DNA of 64,000 bases from an uncultured Draconibacterium sp. (GCF_913060805.1 NZ_CAJXTC010000020.1:37390-101389); one strand, 5' to 3'. Positions 45,621-54,326 are shown, counted from the first letter of the stretch. Notes: generated from the sequence alone by a model not told the origin. Numbers and translations: made by a program.

Positions 45621-46568
45621 TTAGAAGAATACGTAAATCAACTCTTCATTGTCTGTCTTTAAAACGTCGCGAATATCCTCGTAAAAGTGTTGTTTGCCAA
45701 GCAATAAAGCTGATAACTCGGTGGTGTAAGGTTCAACAAAATAATTGCCCTGCAGATTTGCATTTTCAATATGTCCCTTCTTTACTTCGAGATAGATTTC
45801 AAGTGTCCGGCCATCAATTTCAACCTTATTGGTAAACGAATATTTTGGCGAGTAACCCCAACGCCAGTTCCAGGTTGTAAATTTTTCGTCAACCAGCTTA
45901 TTTATCGCGTCCTCATCTTCAGCAGTAATCGTATAACTTTTGGCTCCGTCTTTTTTCAATTGCACACCAATCATAAAATCGATAAATGTTTCGATGTCCA
46001 TTTCATTTTTTAAGAATGGAGATATATTGGCCACTTTGCTTCGGTTCGATTGCACTGCTTTGCTGGTGTATTTTCCGGGAATAACTTTTATGCTATTTCC
46101 CAGATTCTCCAGATCGGAGTTGAACAACAAAGTACCATGGTGCAACACACGGTTTTTAAAAACGTGCTCGGCATTTCCCGATATCTTCAAACCTTCTATC
46201 AGCAAATCGTTTCTGCCCGATGTTGTGGCTTCAATATCCAGTTGGGCCAGTGCCTCCACAACCGGCTCGGTAAACTGTTTAAACGAAATCTCAGCCGGAC
46301 TTTTTACATTTTTGATAAAGGCAAAATTTACATTTCCGGCATCGTGATAAACGGTTCCTCCACCTGAAATACGACGCGCAACAGTAATATCATTCTCGCG
46401 CACGTAGCGGTAATTTACCTCGCCCAGCGCGTTTTGGTGTTTACCAACCACAACAGTTTTATCGCTTTGCCAAAGCATAAAAATATCATCGTCGAAATTT
46501 TTTAGCAGGTACTCTTCAGTAGCCAGACAGAAAAAAGGATTGTTGTTTTTTAAATTAATGCAGATCAT
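45621..46568 (-). CDS. lplA: Lipoate-protein ligase A
   Basis: 315 residues. The ligase joins free lipoate to lipoyl domains with ATP. Family motifs: CLATEEYLL, VVVGKHQNALGEVNY, ARRISGGGTVYHDAGNVNFAFI, GRNDLLIEGLKISGNA (with the catalytic Lys) and HHGTLLFN. The C-terminal domain (WNWRWGYSPKYSF) is that of the full-length bacterial enzymes. Together with lipA-lipB in this window the cell has both synthesis and salvage. Two adjacent palindromes lie just above the start and are likely operator sites. Confidence 0.95.
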   Translation of the reverse strand: MICINLKNNNPFFCLATEEYLLKNFDDDIFMLWQSDKTVVVGKHQNALGEVNYRYVRENDITVARRISGGGTVYHDAGNVNFAFIKNVKSPAEISFKQFTEPVVEALAQLDIEATTSGRNDLLIEGLKISGNAEHVFKNRVLHHGTLLFNSDLENLGNSIKVIPGKYTSKAVQSNRSKVANISPFLKNEMDIETFIDFMIGVQLKKDGAKSYTITAEDEDAINKLVDEKFTTWNWRWGYSPKYSFTNKVEIDGRTLEIYLEVKKGHIENANLQGNYFVEPYTTELSALLLGKQHFYEDIRDVLKTDNEELIYVFF

Positions 46569-46572
46569 GGTT

Positions 46573-46580
46573 CAAATTTA
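46573..46580 (-). promoter_or_regulatory. -7 element of lplA, 4 nt before the ATG
   Basis: Minus strand TAAATTTG, a full TAnnTTTG match. Transcription would start at or just after the start codon, so if real the message is nearly leaderless; it could also be a chance match. Confidence 0.35.
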
Positions 46581-46590
46581 AGCTTTGCGA

Positions 46591-46619
46591 GTTACAAAAT
46601 GTAAGTTACAAAATGTAAC
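46591..46619. promoter_or_regulatory. Tandem palindromic operator above lplA
   Basis: GTTACAAAATGTAA (46591-46604) is followed without gap by GTTACAAAATGTAAC (46605-46619). Each is a near-perfect palindrome (GTTAC-n5-GTAAC), repeated with a 14-bp period. This looks like two regulator dimers side by side, in the region between lplA and the divergent gene at 46782. Confidence 0.6.
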
Positions 46620-46721
46620 ATTCTTTTGTATAAAATATTATCATCGGTTGAAAAGTACAAGAATTTGAGGTTCCTCATCATTTTTTCCAACTTTCTTCGT
46701 TCTTATTTCAAACCAAAAAAA

Positions 46722-46753
46722 TTTAACTGAATAACTTGCTTCCGGTAGATTTG
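46722..46753 (+). promoter_or_regulatory. Promoter of the secreted protein / LuxR-type pair
   Basis: -33 TTTA (46722-46725), 20-nt spacer, -7 TAGATTTG (46746-46753, full match), 28 nt before the ATG at 46782. Confidence 0.55.
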
Positions 46754-46781
46754 TTTCGTCAAATCCATTAAAAATTAAATC

Positions 46782-47216
46782 ATGAAAAAATCAATTCTAA
46801 CCACTTTCACAATTACTTCTCTTTTCTTATTTCTTACAATTTTTGCCTCAGCCCAGGAAAGAACAAGTTTCGGTATTCACAGAAACATTGAATTAAAAGA
46901 TGAATCACAAATCAGGGAGGTAAAAATTGAAATGAATGAAAAAGAATGCCGATTTAATCTCAGAATTAACAGTCTTGTCCGGGGTGGTGAAGTAACCATT
47001 GAAATTTATAATCCAAATGGGAAAAAGCAGGGGAATTTTTCTGTCGGCTGCGAGATACAATCAGACCACGCGCAAGAAACCGTCAATGGACAAATAACCA
47101 AACTTATTGACAATCCGGAATTAGGTGATTGGAAAATTAAAATAATACCTAAAAATGCTGTGGGAAAGGTTTCAATCGAATTTTCTCAAGATGTGATCAA
47201 AACTTCCAACAACTAG
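46782..47216 (+). CDS. Small exported protein of unknown function
   Basis: 144 residues with a signal peptide (FTITSLFLFLTIFASAQ). The mature part of 120 residues is beta-rich, with GGEVTIEIYNPNGKKQGNFSV and GDWKIKIIPKNAVGKVSIEF, a pattern seen in small beta-sandwich proteins. It has two cysteines that might pair. It is AT-rich and is followed after 6 bp by the membrane-bound LuxR-type regulator gene, so the two are co-transcribed and may work together, for instance as ligand carrier and sensor (inference). Confidence 0.68.
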   Translation: MKKSILTTFTITSLFLFLTIFASAQERTSFGIHRNIELKDESQIREVKIEMNEKECRFNLRINSLVRGGEVTIEIYNPNGKKQGNFSVGCEIQSDHAQETVNGQITKLIDNPELGDWKIKIIPKNAVGKVSIEFSQDVIKTSNN

Positions 47217-47222
47217 TCGACA

Positions 47223-48212
47223 ATGCAATATTTTAATAGTCGATTATTATTTGTCAGTATTTGTTCTCTACTGATATCTAGCCAATTATTTGCCCAATCT
47301 CAAATATCAGGAGAACTTAGCTTAGATTCCACCTGGAGCCGGGTTATATATCTTTCGTTGATTCCCGGATTCGACCAATTAAATGCCATGTCGAACCAAA
47401 TGATTATCGACCGGGCAGAAATTGATGAGAATGGTAATTTCTCGTTCACGACCAATTACCTTCCCGATGAATATTATTTATATCGCCTGCATATTTCGAA
47501 AAAAGGCGATCCTCCGGCATCGCTTATCATTGGCGGGAACGATGAAAATCATATGTTTCTGCTTGCAAATAAACAATCTGATATCTTCATTAAAAAGAAT
47601 GATTCCGAAAGTATTTTCGGAAACGTTGAGATAAAAAATTCACCTCGAAGCCAAAAATTAGATGAAGTCGATAAAATGGTGTTTTTTATTGACACAACCA
47701 ATTTTAACGGATCTCCTTTAAAACGAGAACTAATGGAAAACGCCTTAGACGAAAAGCTTCGCCAGTTTGCCGATTCCTGTTCTTACCCGCTGGTAGCATT
47801 ATATGCCATTTATAAAAGCAATTTCGAATCACATCAAACAACTAATACTGATTTCTATGTTAGTTTCATTAAGAAATGGAAACAAGAAAAGTCTACTTAT
47901 TTTGATGAATTCAGAAAAAAGATTCCGGTAAAAACCGATCGTAACCTTTCCTATGTTTCTATGATTTTTGGATTTATACTTGGAATCATTTTAATGTATT
48001 TTATTCAAAAACGAGTAATAACAAAATCACTAAATCCAATTCGCGATTTAACAGTCCAGGAAAGAAATATTTTCACCATGCTTCAAAAAGGCAAATCAAA
48101 CAAAGAAATATCCGATGAGTTAAATATTAGCCTTAGTACAGTAAAATCTCATGTTAACAGTATATTTTCAAAACTGAAAGTGAAGTCAAGACGAGAAATC
48201 CTAAATCTCTAA
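47223..48212 (+). CDS. Membrane-bound LuxR-type transcription regulator with exported sensor domain
   Basis: 329 residues. A signal peptide (FVSICSLLISSQLFAQ) leads a 220-residue outside domain, which opens like the DUF4369 domains found before thioredoxin-like proteins (ISGELSLDSTWSRVIYLSLIPGF). One membrane helix follows at about 243-262 (FGFILGIILMYFI), then a cytoplasmic LuxR/GerE helix-turn-helix at 275-329: LTVQERNIFTMLQKGKSNKEIS with ISLSTVKSHVNSIFSKL. It would sense something in the periplasm and bind DNA from the membrane, with no kinase. It is AT-rich, coupled to the small exported protein upstream. Confidence 0.82.
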   Translation: MQYFNSRLLFVSICSLLISSQLFAQSQISGELSLDSTWSRVIYLSLIPGFDQLNAMSNQMIIDRAEIDENGNFSFTTNYLPDEYYLYRLHISKKGDPPASLIIGGNDENHMFLLANKQSDIFIKKNDSESIFGNVEIKNSPRSQKLDEVDKMVFFIDTTNFNGSPLKRELMENALDEKLRQFADSCSYPLVALYAIYKSNFESHQTTNTDFYVSFIKKWKQEKSTYFDEFRKKIPVKTDRNLSYVSMIFGFILGIILMYFIQKRVITKSLNPIRDLTVQERNIFTMLQKGKSNKEISDELNISLSTVKSHVNSIFSKLKVKSRREILNL

Positions 48213-48224
48213 AGGCAAAAAAAA

Positions 48225-48248
48225 ACCACCCGTCAACCGACGGATGGT
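48225..48248 (-). terminator. Hairpin after the LuxR-type gene, T-run on the minus strand
   Basis: ACCACCCGTC / GACGGATGGT with a 4-nt loop. The one mismatch becomes a G-U pair on the minus strand, where nine T follow. It may stop transcripts from both sides. Confidence 0.6.
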
Positions 48249-48322
48249 ATATAGTTAGCATATTGCTAATTCACGGGCTTAACTTAACACTCTATTTCCG
48301 GTAAATATTAAAACGACAAAAA

Positions 48323-48344
48323 CCGCCTCTGCTCTCAGAGGCGG
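48323..48344 (-). terminator. Terminator of the small carboxypeptidase-like-domain gene
   Basis: Perfect 9-bp stem CCGCCTCTG / CAGAGGCGG with a 4-nt loop; the minus strand goes on with TTTTTGTCGTTTT. It lies 26 bp after the stop at 48370. Confidence 0.85.
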
Positions 48345-48369
48345 ATTCAATCTTAAGTTACCACAACCT

Positions 48370-48732
48370 TTAGTTAGAAGATTGCAGCTTTATTTTAATA
48401 TTGTCTTTGTTAGCTTCTACATTTACAACTTCCGATTTTTTCTCGTAAGAAATGTAAGTTGTAACGATCTTATATTCTCCCGGCTTAACACCTGCAAACG
48501 AGAAATTTCCGTCGAAATCGGTGTAAGCTTTCATGTCGGTTCCTTCCAACTTTACTTCAACACCTACAAGCGACTCCCCTGATAATTCGTCGGCAATAGA
48601 ACCTGAAACTACCATTGTTGCCTGGCTTTCGGTATCAGTACTTTTCGATTTGTTATCGTCTTCTTTTGCATTTACTGCTAAAACTGAAATAACAAGTAAT
48701 GCTGCAATTAGTACCTTTTTCATAATATTCAT
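48370..48732 (-). CDS. Small exported carboxypeptidase-regulatory-like (CarboxypepD_reg) domain protein, Pho-controlled
   Basis: 120 residues from ATG 48732 (MNIMKKVLIA); Met4 at 48723 is as likely. Signal peptide ends AVNAK, then an acidic linker, then a single carboxypeptidase-regulatory-like beta domain of 80 residues: VSGSIADELSGESLVGVEVKLEGTDMKAYTDFDGNFSF and GEYKIVTTYISYEKK in part. The same domain opens TonB receptors, including the one at 51476-54217, but here it stands alone. A four-unit Pho box and a full -7 element stand 26 bp above, so it should be made under phosphate starvation. It could be a periplasmic helper of the TonB receptor; that is inference. Confidence 0.85.
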   Translation of the reverse strand: MNIMKKVLIAALLVISVLAVNAKEDDNKSKSTDTESQATMVVSGSIADELSGESLVGVEVKLEGTDMKAYTDFDGNFSFAGVKPGEYKIVTTYISYEKKSEVVNVEANKDNIKIKLQSSN

Positions 48733-48757
48733 TTTTTGTTTTGTCGAACTTGTAGTA

Positions 48758-48815
48758 CAAAAATACAGGATGACAATTACGGCGCGGTTACACAAATATT
48801 ACAGTTTAATTAAAT
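48758..48815 (-). promoter_or_regulatory. Pho box and -7 element of the CarboxypepD_reg gene
   Basis: Minus strand, from upstream: units ATTTAAT (48809-48815), CTGTAAT (48798-48804), GTGTAAC (48787-48793), CCGTAAT (48776-48782), each separated by 4 bp, so an exact 11-bp period. Then exactly 10 bp, then -7 TATTTTTG (48758-48765), a full match. The layout (7+4 bp direct repeats ending 10 bp above the core element) is the same as for PhoB sites in enterobacteria. Confidence 0.75.
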
Positions 48816-48842
48816 CCGTTTTTTCTTTGTGCTGCAAACCGA

Positions 48843-49301
48843 CTAATATTTTCGCTCGCTAATCAGGTTACCTTGCTCGTCGTATTTCTTCCAGACTCCG
48901 GTCTTTTCGCCATCATCATATTCTAGTTCGTACAACAAATGCCCGTAGTCGTTCCAAATTACCCATTTACCATTCTTTTTGCCGTTTTTGTAACGTGCAA
49001 CCGACACTTTAATTCCGTGCTCGTTATACATCACCCATTTGCCATGCATCTGGTTGTGTTTGTACGAACGTATTTCGTTAACATGCCCGTTTTTAAAATA
49101 AATGGTTGCTTTTCCGTGTTTCTCACCATCTTTAACTTTTACCTCGCTTTGCAGCGTATTATCGTCGTAATAGCCGAGGTAAGTTCCGGTAAACTTTTTG
49201 GAATTCTTGTAATAAATTCCATCGATTTCTTCAATTTTTTGTGCTTTCGATGCAGTGGTTATCAAAGCCAAAAATCCAACTAAAACCAATAATTTCTTCA
49301 T
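48843..49301 (-). CDS. Exported MORN-repeat protein
   Basis: 152 residues with a signal peptide ending TTASKAQ. The mature part is built of about five MORN-type beta-hairpin repeats: GTYLGYYDDNTLQSE, HGKATIYFKNGHVNE, HGKWVMYNEHGIKVS, NGKWVIWNDYGHLLYE, GVWKKYDEQGNLISE. Such proteins are often labelled YwqK-type antitoxins without real evidence. It lies between the Pho-controlled small protein and the beta-helix lipoprotein, with a hairpin separating it from the latter. Whether it is part of the phosphate response is unclear, as it lacks its own Pho box. Confidence 0.82.
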   Translation of the reverse strand: MKKLLVLVGFLALITTASKAQKIEEIDGIYYKNSKKFTGTYLGYYDDNTLQSEVKVKDGEKHGKATIYFKNGHVNEIRSYKHNQMHGKWVMYNEHGIKVSVARYKNGKKNGKWVIWNDYGHLLYELEYDDGEKTGVWKKYDEQGNLISERKY

Positions 49302-49329
49302 TCTAATTTGTGTGAACTCAATAAGAGGA

Positions 49330-49354
49330 AAGCCCCGGAATAAATCCGGAGCTT
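49330..49354 (-). terminator. Terminator-like hairpin after the beta-helix lipoprotein gene
   Basis: AAGCCCCGGA (49330-49339) / TCCGGAGCTT (49345-49354) with a 5-nt loop. The single mismatch becomes G-U on the minus strand. Confidence 0.6.
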
Positions 49355-49449
49355 TTAAAATCGGTTTTTAGACCGACTTTAATAAACACTGCATTGTTAA
49401 TGCTTTATAAACCTCTTTTTGATTGTCGTTTAAATACATTATCAAGATC

Positions 49450-51438
49450 TTATAATTCGCCGTTGATCCATGTCCATCCTGAGATGTCGATGGCATCAGC
49501 ATCTTTACCTGAATTCAGTGTGTATTTGCTGGTTTCGCCATCCATTAAAGTTACATCAGGATCAGCACCATCAATTTGTACGTTCGATAAAGCACCACCG
49601 TCTTTCATATCCAGGTCGATTGCATAACCTTCCATATGCAAGTTGGTTATTGTAGCTCCCGATTCTTTTTTGAACTGCAATCCTGTTCCGTCAACAGTTG
49701 AAATAGCAGTTACATTGGTAAATACAGGATTATTGTTGTCTTTATCGCCTTCGAATACAGTTGAGAAACCTGCAATAGTGTGCGATACGTAGGTATTGGT
49801 AATTCCACCGCTCCAACCTTCAGTCCAGTCGATAGCGTCGTCTTCGCAGTTTTCTACATAAATATTAGTTACAGTTGCAGTACCACCAAAGAATTCGATA
49901 CCATCATCCGATCCGTCGAAAATTGCAAGGTTTTCGAAAGTTGTTCCCGATCCAACAGAGTACAATGAAACACCGTTGTATTGTGATTCTTCGTTGATTT
50001 GAGCACCGGTTCCGCGAATTACAAGGTTAGTTACCGAACCTGAATTATCCGTATCGTCAGTTCCACCGTAGATAAATCCACCAACTTCAGCTTCTGCATT
50101 TTCGCCGGCAGTAGTTGTTGCTTTACCACAGATTGTTAAACCACCCCAGTCGCCCGGCTGGCTTAAGTCTGAAGCAATAACAACAGGATCAGTTTCAGTA
50201 CCGTTGATAAAAATTTGTCCACCCATCAATACTGCGATGTAAACATCAGTACCACCATTGTCGGCGTGAATTTTTGTACCTGCGGGAATTGTCAATGAAG
50301 CACCATCCTGAACAATGTACGAACCGGTTAAACGGTAAGTTTTGCTTGCATCAAGAGTAACATCTGAATCAATGTTTCCATTCAGTTCTACAATTTCTGC
50401 CAATTCTGCATCAATCCATGTCCATTGTGTTGGATCAACAGTTGCAGGTGCATTGTATGATTTTGTTGGGTCAGCTTCTTCGCCATCGATAATTACGTTA
50501 GCCAACGGGCCATCGTCTTTCATATCGATAGTAGTTGCGTAACCGCTTAACGACAAACCTGTGATAGTCATTCCTGACTCTTTTTTGAACTGCAAAGCAG
50601 TACCACCAGTTGTTGAAACAGCTGTAAGGTTGTTGATTTTTGGGTTGTTGTTGTCTTTATCGCCTTCGATTACAGTTGAGAAACCTTCGATAGTATGCTC
50701 AACGTAAGCATTGTTTACTGTTCCGCTCCAACCTTCTGTCCAGTCGATAGCGTCGTCTTCGTTGTTTTGCAGGAACATGTTTGTTACTGAAACAGTTCCA
50801 CCGAAGAACTCGATACCATCATCAGAACCATTGATTACAGCGATGTTATTCATAGTTGTTCCTGAACCCAGTGCATAGCAAGAAACACCATTGTATTGCG
50901 ATTCTTCGTTAATTTGCGCACCGGTTCCTTTAATAACCAGGTAAGTAACTGTTCCTGAGTTATCAGCATCATCGTCGCCACCGTAGATAAAACCACCTAC
51001 TTCAGCTTCTGAATTTGCTCCGGCAGTAGTTGTTGCTCTACCACAAATGGTCAAACCACCCCAGTCGCCAGGATTGGCATTTGGCGAAGACATAATAACA
51101 GGGCTGCTTGCAGTACCGTTGATTTCGATTTTACCACCCATTAATACAGCAAGGTAAACATCTGTACCACCCGCTTCGGCAACAATGTTAGTTCCGGCTG
51201 GAATAGTAAGTGTTGCACCGTCGGCAACAATAAACGAACCGCTAAGATCGTACGCCATGCTCGCGCTTAATGTGTAATCTTCTTCCAGGGTTCCGTTCAT
51301 TACACCACTTTCAAGATTCGCGATCACCTCATCAACGTCAGGAGTTGGAGGAGTTACAGGATCATCATCGCTACAGCTTACAAAAACTGCTGTTGCTAAT
51401 AAAGCAAGACCTAAAAATTTGATTGTTAATTTTTTCAT
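49450..51438 (-). CDS. Beta-helix lipoprotein with two large repeats, partner of the TonB receptor
   Basis: 662 residues. Lipoprotein signal with Cys22 in VFVSC, an acidic and Pro-rich linker, then two long repeats (about 55-345 and 355-645) that are highly alike: both hold LTIPAGT, AVLMGG, PGDWGGLTICG, NSG followed by GTGAQINEESQYNGVS, GSDDGIEFFGG, and EDDAIDWTEGW. The short repeating strands rich in Gly, Asn and Thr suggest a right-handed parallel beta helix. The many Asp in DDGIEFF and EDDAIDW are on the expected turns and could bind a metal, for example calcium. It follows the TonB receptor by 37 bp, as a surface lipoprotein partner often does. Receptor and lipoprotein share the Pho box at 54287-54326. 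Confidence 0.8.
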   Translation of the reverse strand: MKKLTIKFLGLALLATAVFVSCSDDDPVTPPTPDVDEVIANLESGVMNGTLEEDYTLSASMAYDLSGSFIVADGATLTIPAGTNIVAEAGGTDVYLAVLMGGKIEINGTASSPVIMSSPNANPGDWGGLTICGRATTTAGANSEAEVGGFIYGGDDDADNSGTVTYLVIKGTGAQINEESQYNGVSCYALGSGTTMNNIAVINGSDDGIEFFGGTVSVTNMFLQNNEDDAIDWTEGWSGTVNNAYVEHTIEGFSTVIEGDKDNNNPKINNLTAVSTTGGTALQFKKESGMTITGLSLSGYATTIDMKDDGPLANVIIDGEEADPTKSYNAPATVDPTQWTWIDAELAEIVELNGNIDSDVTLDASKTYRLTGSYIVQDGASLTIPAGTKIHADNGGTDVYIAVLMGGQIFINGTETDPVVIASDLSQPGDWGGLTICGKATTTAGENAEAEVGGFIYGGTDDTDNSGSVTNLVIRGTGAQINEESQYNGVSLYSVGSGTTFENLAIFDGSDDGIEFFGGTATVTNIYVENCEDDAIDWTEGWSGGITNTYVSHTIAGFSTVFEGDKDNNNPVFTNVTAISTVDGTGLQFKKESGATITNLHMEGYAIDLDMKDGGALSNVQIDGADPDVTLMDGETSKYTLNSGKDADAIDISGWTWINGEL

Positions 51439-51475
51439 TTTAAAATCGTTTAAATTATACGTTCCACTAATTTTT

Positions 51476-54217
51476 TTAATTCAGATTTATTTTGAGACTT
51501 AAACTTAGGTTGATACCTTTTTTGTAAGAGTTTACCACATCGGTAAACGCTTCGCCCGACAAAGGCTTAATCTCTTGTGTTTGTTTGATTTCAGGATTTA
51601 GCAGGTTTTTCGCCGAAAATTTCACCGAGAATGTTTTGTTTATCACTTTGCTCGCTACAAAATCCAGCGTAGTAAATCCTTTCTCTATAATTTCGTTATT
51701 GAACAGCGTTGCACTGTTTACAAAGTCTTCAGGTGCACCCAATGCCAGAATTTTATCCGAAGAATAGTTACCGGTTAAAGTGGCCTGAAACTCATTATCC
51801 GTATTGGTTGAATAACTTAAAGCACCGTTAAAAATAAATCCGGCAGCTCCCTGTAATTCAGTTTCGGTTTTACTGTTGTATTGAAAAATATCGTACAGAT
51901 CCTGGTTGTGCCACATTTTAGTAGCGTTCAGTGTCATATTCAAATCAGGCGTTCCGGTAGTTTCGGCTTTAATAATATCGAAACGAGCTTCTGCTTCCAC
52001 TCCGTAAACGTCGGCACGTTCACCGGTATTGGCAAAGTAAAAGTTACCCGACGATCCCCGTGTTTGTGCCATGTTGATCGGATCGTTGATCATTTTGTAG
52101 AAACCGGTAACCGAGAACAACTCGCCGCGATCAGGGAAAAATTCCCATTTCAGGTCGAAGTTATAGTTGTCGGATTTTATCAGGTCGGGATTACCTTTTG
52201 TTACACGGCCGGTTGGGGAAACATATTCAAAGGGCGCTAATTCTTTAAACTCAGGAAGTGTAATTGTTTTACTGGCTACTAAACGCAGCGAGTGTTTGTC
52301 GTTAGCCTGGTATTTTAGCACCAACGCAGGCAAAATATTATCGTACGATTCTTTAAGGCTACCAACTCTTCCTACATAGTTGGTTACATTCCAGTTCACC
52401 TCTAAATCATCGCGTTCGTAACGTACTCCAACATTACCGCTTAATTTATTTTTCCCGAAATCAACGTTTAAAAATCCAGCGTATACATTTAATGTTGCAT
52501 CGTAATAATCAGGATCTACTTCGCGAATTCTTAAGTCTCCGCTGTCATACAAATCAAGATTCAGGAATGCCTCATCCATATTGTCGATCGACTGCACGGT
52601 TACGTTTTTAGCGCGAACTCCGTAAGGCAGCGAGTAGAAATCACGTCCTTTCATCCGGAAGTTACCACCGAAATTCAGTTTCAGTGTTTTATCATCTTCA
52701 TCAATAAAAGTGATGTTGTCTTTCAGGTAACCGTTCAGTTCGTCGTCGCTAATGGTTTGCATCGACTTTTTTTGCTGGAAGTCGCCTACATAAGCAAAAC
52801 CAACTGTATTTTCATCCAGCATATTCACTTCGTTATGAATGCGGTTTGGCTCGCCGGCGTCAACCAAATTGTAACCAACTGCCCATTCCAGGCGGTTGTT
52901 ATCGGTAATTTCGTGTGTTCCGAGTAACTGGTTAATTATAATCTGCGTTTCTTTCAGGTTCTGGTCGCGGGTAAAAGCAGCCTCTTGTTGCGGCAACTGG
53001 TCGTATGCGTATCCTTCACCATTTCTACCTTGTTCGTACAACTCATCAACCGTTTTGAAAATCACCATACTGTTGAAATTCAAACTATGTTTTGTATTAA
53101 TATCGTAAGCCAGGTTTAGCAAACCGGTAGTGTTGAATTCGGTTTGAAATGTTTCGGCATCGGTAAACGAGTTATCTAATACGTTCGAGCGGTATTTACG
53201 GTAAGTACCGGTGCGGTATTCAAAATCGTTTGAGTGCGAAAGTGTTGCAAATACTGAGAAATCGTTATCAAACAACTCGAACTTCTTACCACCCATTAAC
53301 GACAAGCCACGGTTTAATGGAAATTTCTGATCCTCGGTGTTCCAGCTTTGGTATTTTAAAGCGTCGCCGGTGGCATAAGTGCGGCTGTAACCACCAAATA
53401 AGTTTACATCGTTGATGTTTTGCGTGGCTTTAAAATCGCCGAATGTTCCATCTTTAATAATATTGGTTGATGTTCCGGTTGATACTTCCAATTCAATATC
53501 TTCAGAATAGGTTTTCGAACCGATATTCACTGCTCCCGACGACTGGTCGCCGTAAGTGTCAACCGAAAAGGTTTTGTTGATTCCCACATTACCAATAATG
53601 TCTGTTGAGAACAGGTTCAGATTGATGTTTTTCTTTTCCACATCATCCGACGGAATTGGCAATCCGTTCATCGTTGTAGTTAAATAGCGGTCGCCCAAAC
53701 CACGAATGTAAATATCGCCGCTACCTTCGTTTTTGGTAACACCGGTAATTTTTGATGTAGCCGTAGCCGCATCAGAAACACCAAGGCTCGACATCCGTTT
53801 CGATCCGATACTCTCTTTAATACCCGAGGCATTTTTCTGATCGATAAGCAACATGGCTTCCGATTCGCGCTTGGCTTTTGCTACCACCTGAACTCCTTCG
53901 ATTTCGAGTGTTGCCGGCAATAACGCTACATTCAATTCAACGTTATTGTCTGGTTTTACTTCAACCTGGAATTCCTGTGTATCGTACGAAATAAAAGAAA
54001 CAGCGATGGTATGGCTACCAACTGCTACATTTGGGATTACGTAATTTCCATCGAAATCGGTAATTGTTCCTTGTGTTGTTCCTTTGATTAAGACAGTGGT
54101 CCCGATTAGGGCCTCTTTTGTTTTGGCGTCGGTTACAGTCCCTTTAATTGTCCCGGTTTGGGCTGTGACCATTAATACGTGAATTAGCAAAAGTATGCTA
54201 ATAAAAAATCGTTTCAT
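51476..54217 (-). CDS. TonB-dependent outer-membrane receptor under Pho control
   Basis: 913 residues. Signal peptide ends MVTAQ; residues 22-105 are a carboxypeptidase-regulatory-like domain (GTIKGTVTDAKTKEALIGT); the plug at about 125-240 has DIYIRGLGDRYLTTTMNGLPIPS; the rest is a 22-strand barrel that ends with a strand LSLSLKINLN. It is not a SusC protein: the SusC N-terminal signature is missing and the partner is not SusD-like. The four-unit Pho box above it and the pst-pho operon next to it suggest that it imports a phosphate-containing compound under phosphate limitation. Which compound is open. Confidence 0.88.
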   Translation of the reverse strand: MKRFFISILLLIHVLMVTAQTGTIKGTVTDAKTKEALIGTTVLIKGTTQGTITDFDGNYVIPNVAVGSHTIAVSFISYDTQEFQVEVKPDNNVELNVALLPATLEIEGVQVVAKAKRESEAMLLIDQKNASGIKESIGSKRMSSLGVSDAATATSKITGVTKNEGSGDIYIRGLGDRYLTTTMNGLPIPSDDVEKKNINLNLFSTDIIGNVGINKTFSVDTYGDQSSGAVNIGSKTYSEDIELEVSTGTSTNIIKDGTFGDFKATQNINDVNLFGGYSRTYATGDALKYQSWNTEDQKFPLNRGLSLMGGKKFELFDNDFSVFATLSHSNDFEYRTGTYRKYRSNVLDNSFTDAETFQTEFNTTGLLNLAYDINTKHSLNFNSMVIFKTVDELYEQGRNGEGYAYDQLPQQEAAFTRDQNLKETQIIINQLLGTHEITDNNRLEWAVGYNLVDAGEPNRIHNEVNMLDENTVGFAYVGDFQQKKSMQTISDDELNGYLKDNITFIDEDDKTLKLNFGGNFRMKGRDFYSLPYGVRAKNVTVQSIDNMDEAFLNLDLYDSGDLRIREVDPDYYDATLNVYAGFLNVDFGKNKLSGNVGVRYERDDLEVNWNVTNYVGRVGSLKESYDNILPALVLKYQANDKHSLRLVASKTITLPEFKELAPFEYVSPTGRVTKGNPDLIKSDNYNFDLKWEFFPDRGELFSVTGFYKMINDPINMAQTRGSSGNFYFANTGERADVYGVEAEARFDIIKAETTGTPDLNMTLNATKMWHNQDLYDIFQYNSKTETELQGAAGFIFNGALSYSTNTDNEFQATLTGNYSSDKILALGAPEDFVNSATLFNNEIIEKGFTTLDFVASKVINKTFSVKFSAKNLLNPEIKQTQEIKPLSGEAFTDVVNSYKKGINLSLSLKINLN

Positions 54218-54268
54218 ATATTTTAAAAGTTGCAGTGTTTAACTATAAACTCATAGAATTTACAGAGG

Positions 54269-54326
54269 CAAAGCAACCCGATATATGTTACAGGCGAATT
54301 AAAGACTATTTAAACTTGTATTACAT
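54269..54326 (-). promoter_or_regulatory. Pho box and -7 element of the TonB receptor
   Basis: Minus strand, from upstream: ATGTAAT (54320-54326), GTTTAAA (54309-54315), CTTTAAT (54298-54304), CTGTAAC (54287-54293), all 4 bp apart (11-bp period). Then exactly 10 bp, then TTGCTTTG (54269-54276) as -7 element, one base off consensus. The leader is about 50 nt. Confidence 0.7.

Noticed and set aside
46591..46619. Pho box above lplA
   Set aside because: The GTTACAAAATGTAA copies repeat every 14 bp and are palindromic, not 11-bp direct repeats.
48843..49301. Toxin-antitoxin system (YwqK label)
   Set aside because: The protein has a signal peptide and MORN repeats; no toxin gene lies beside it.
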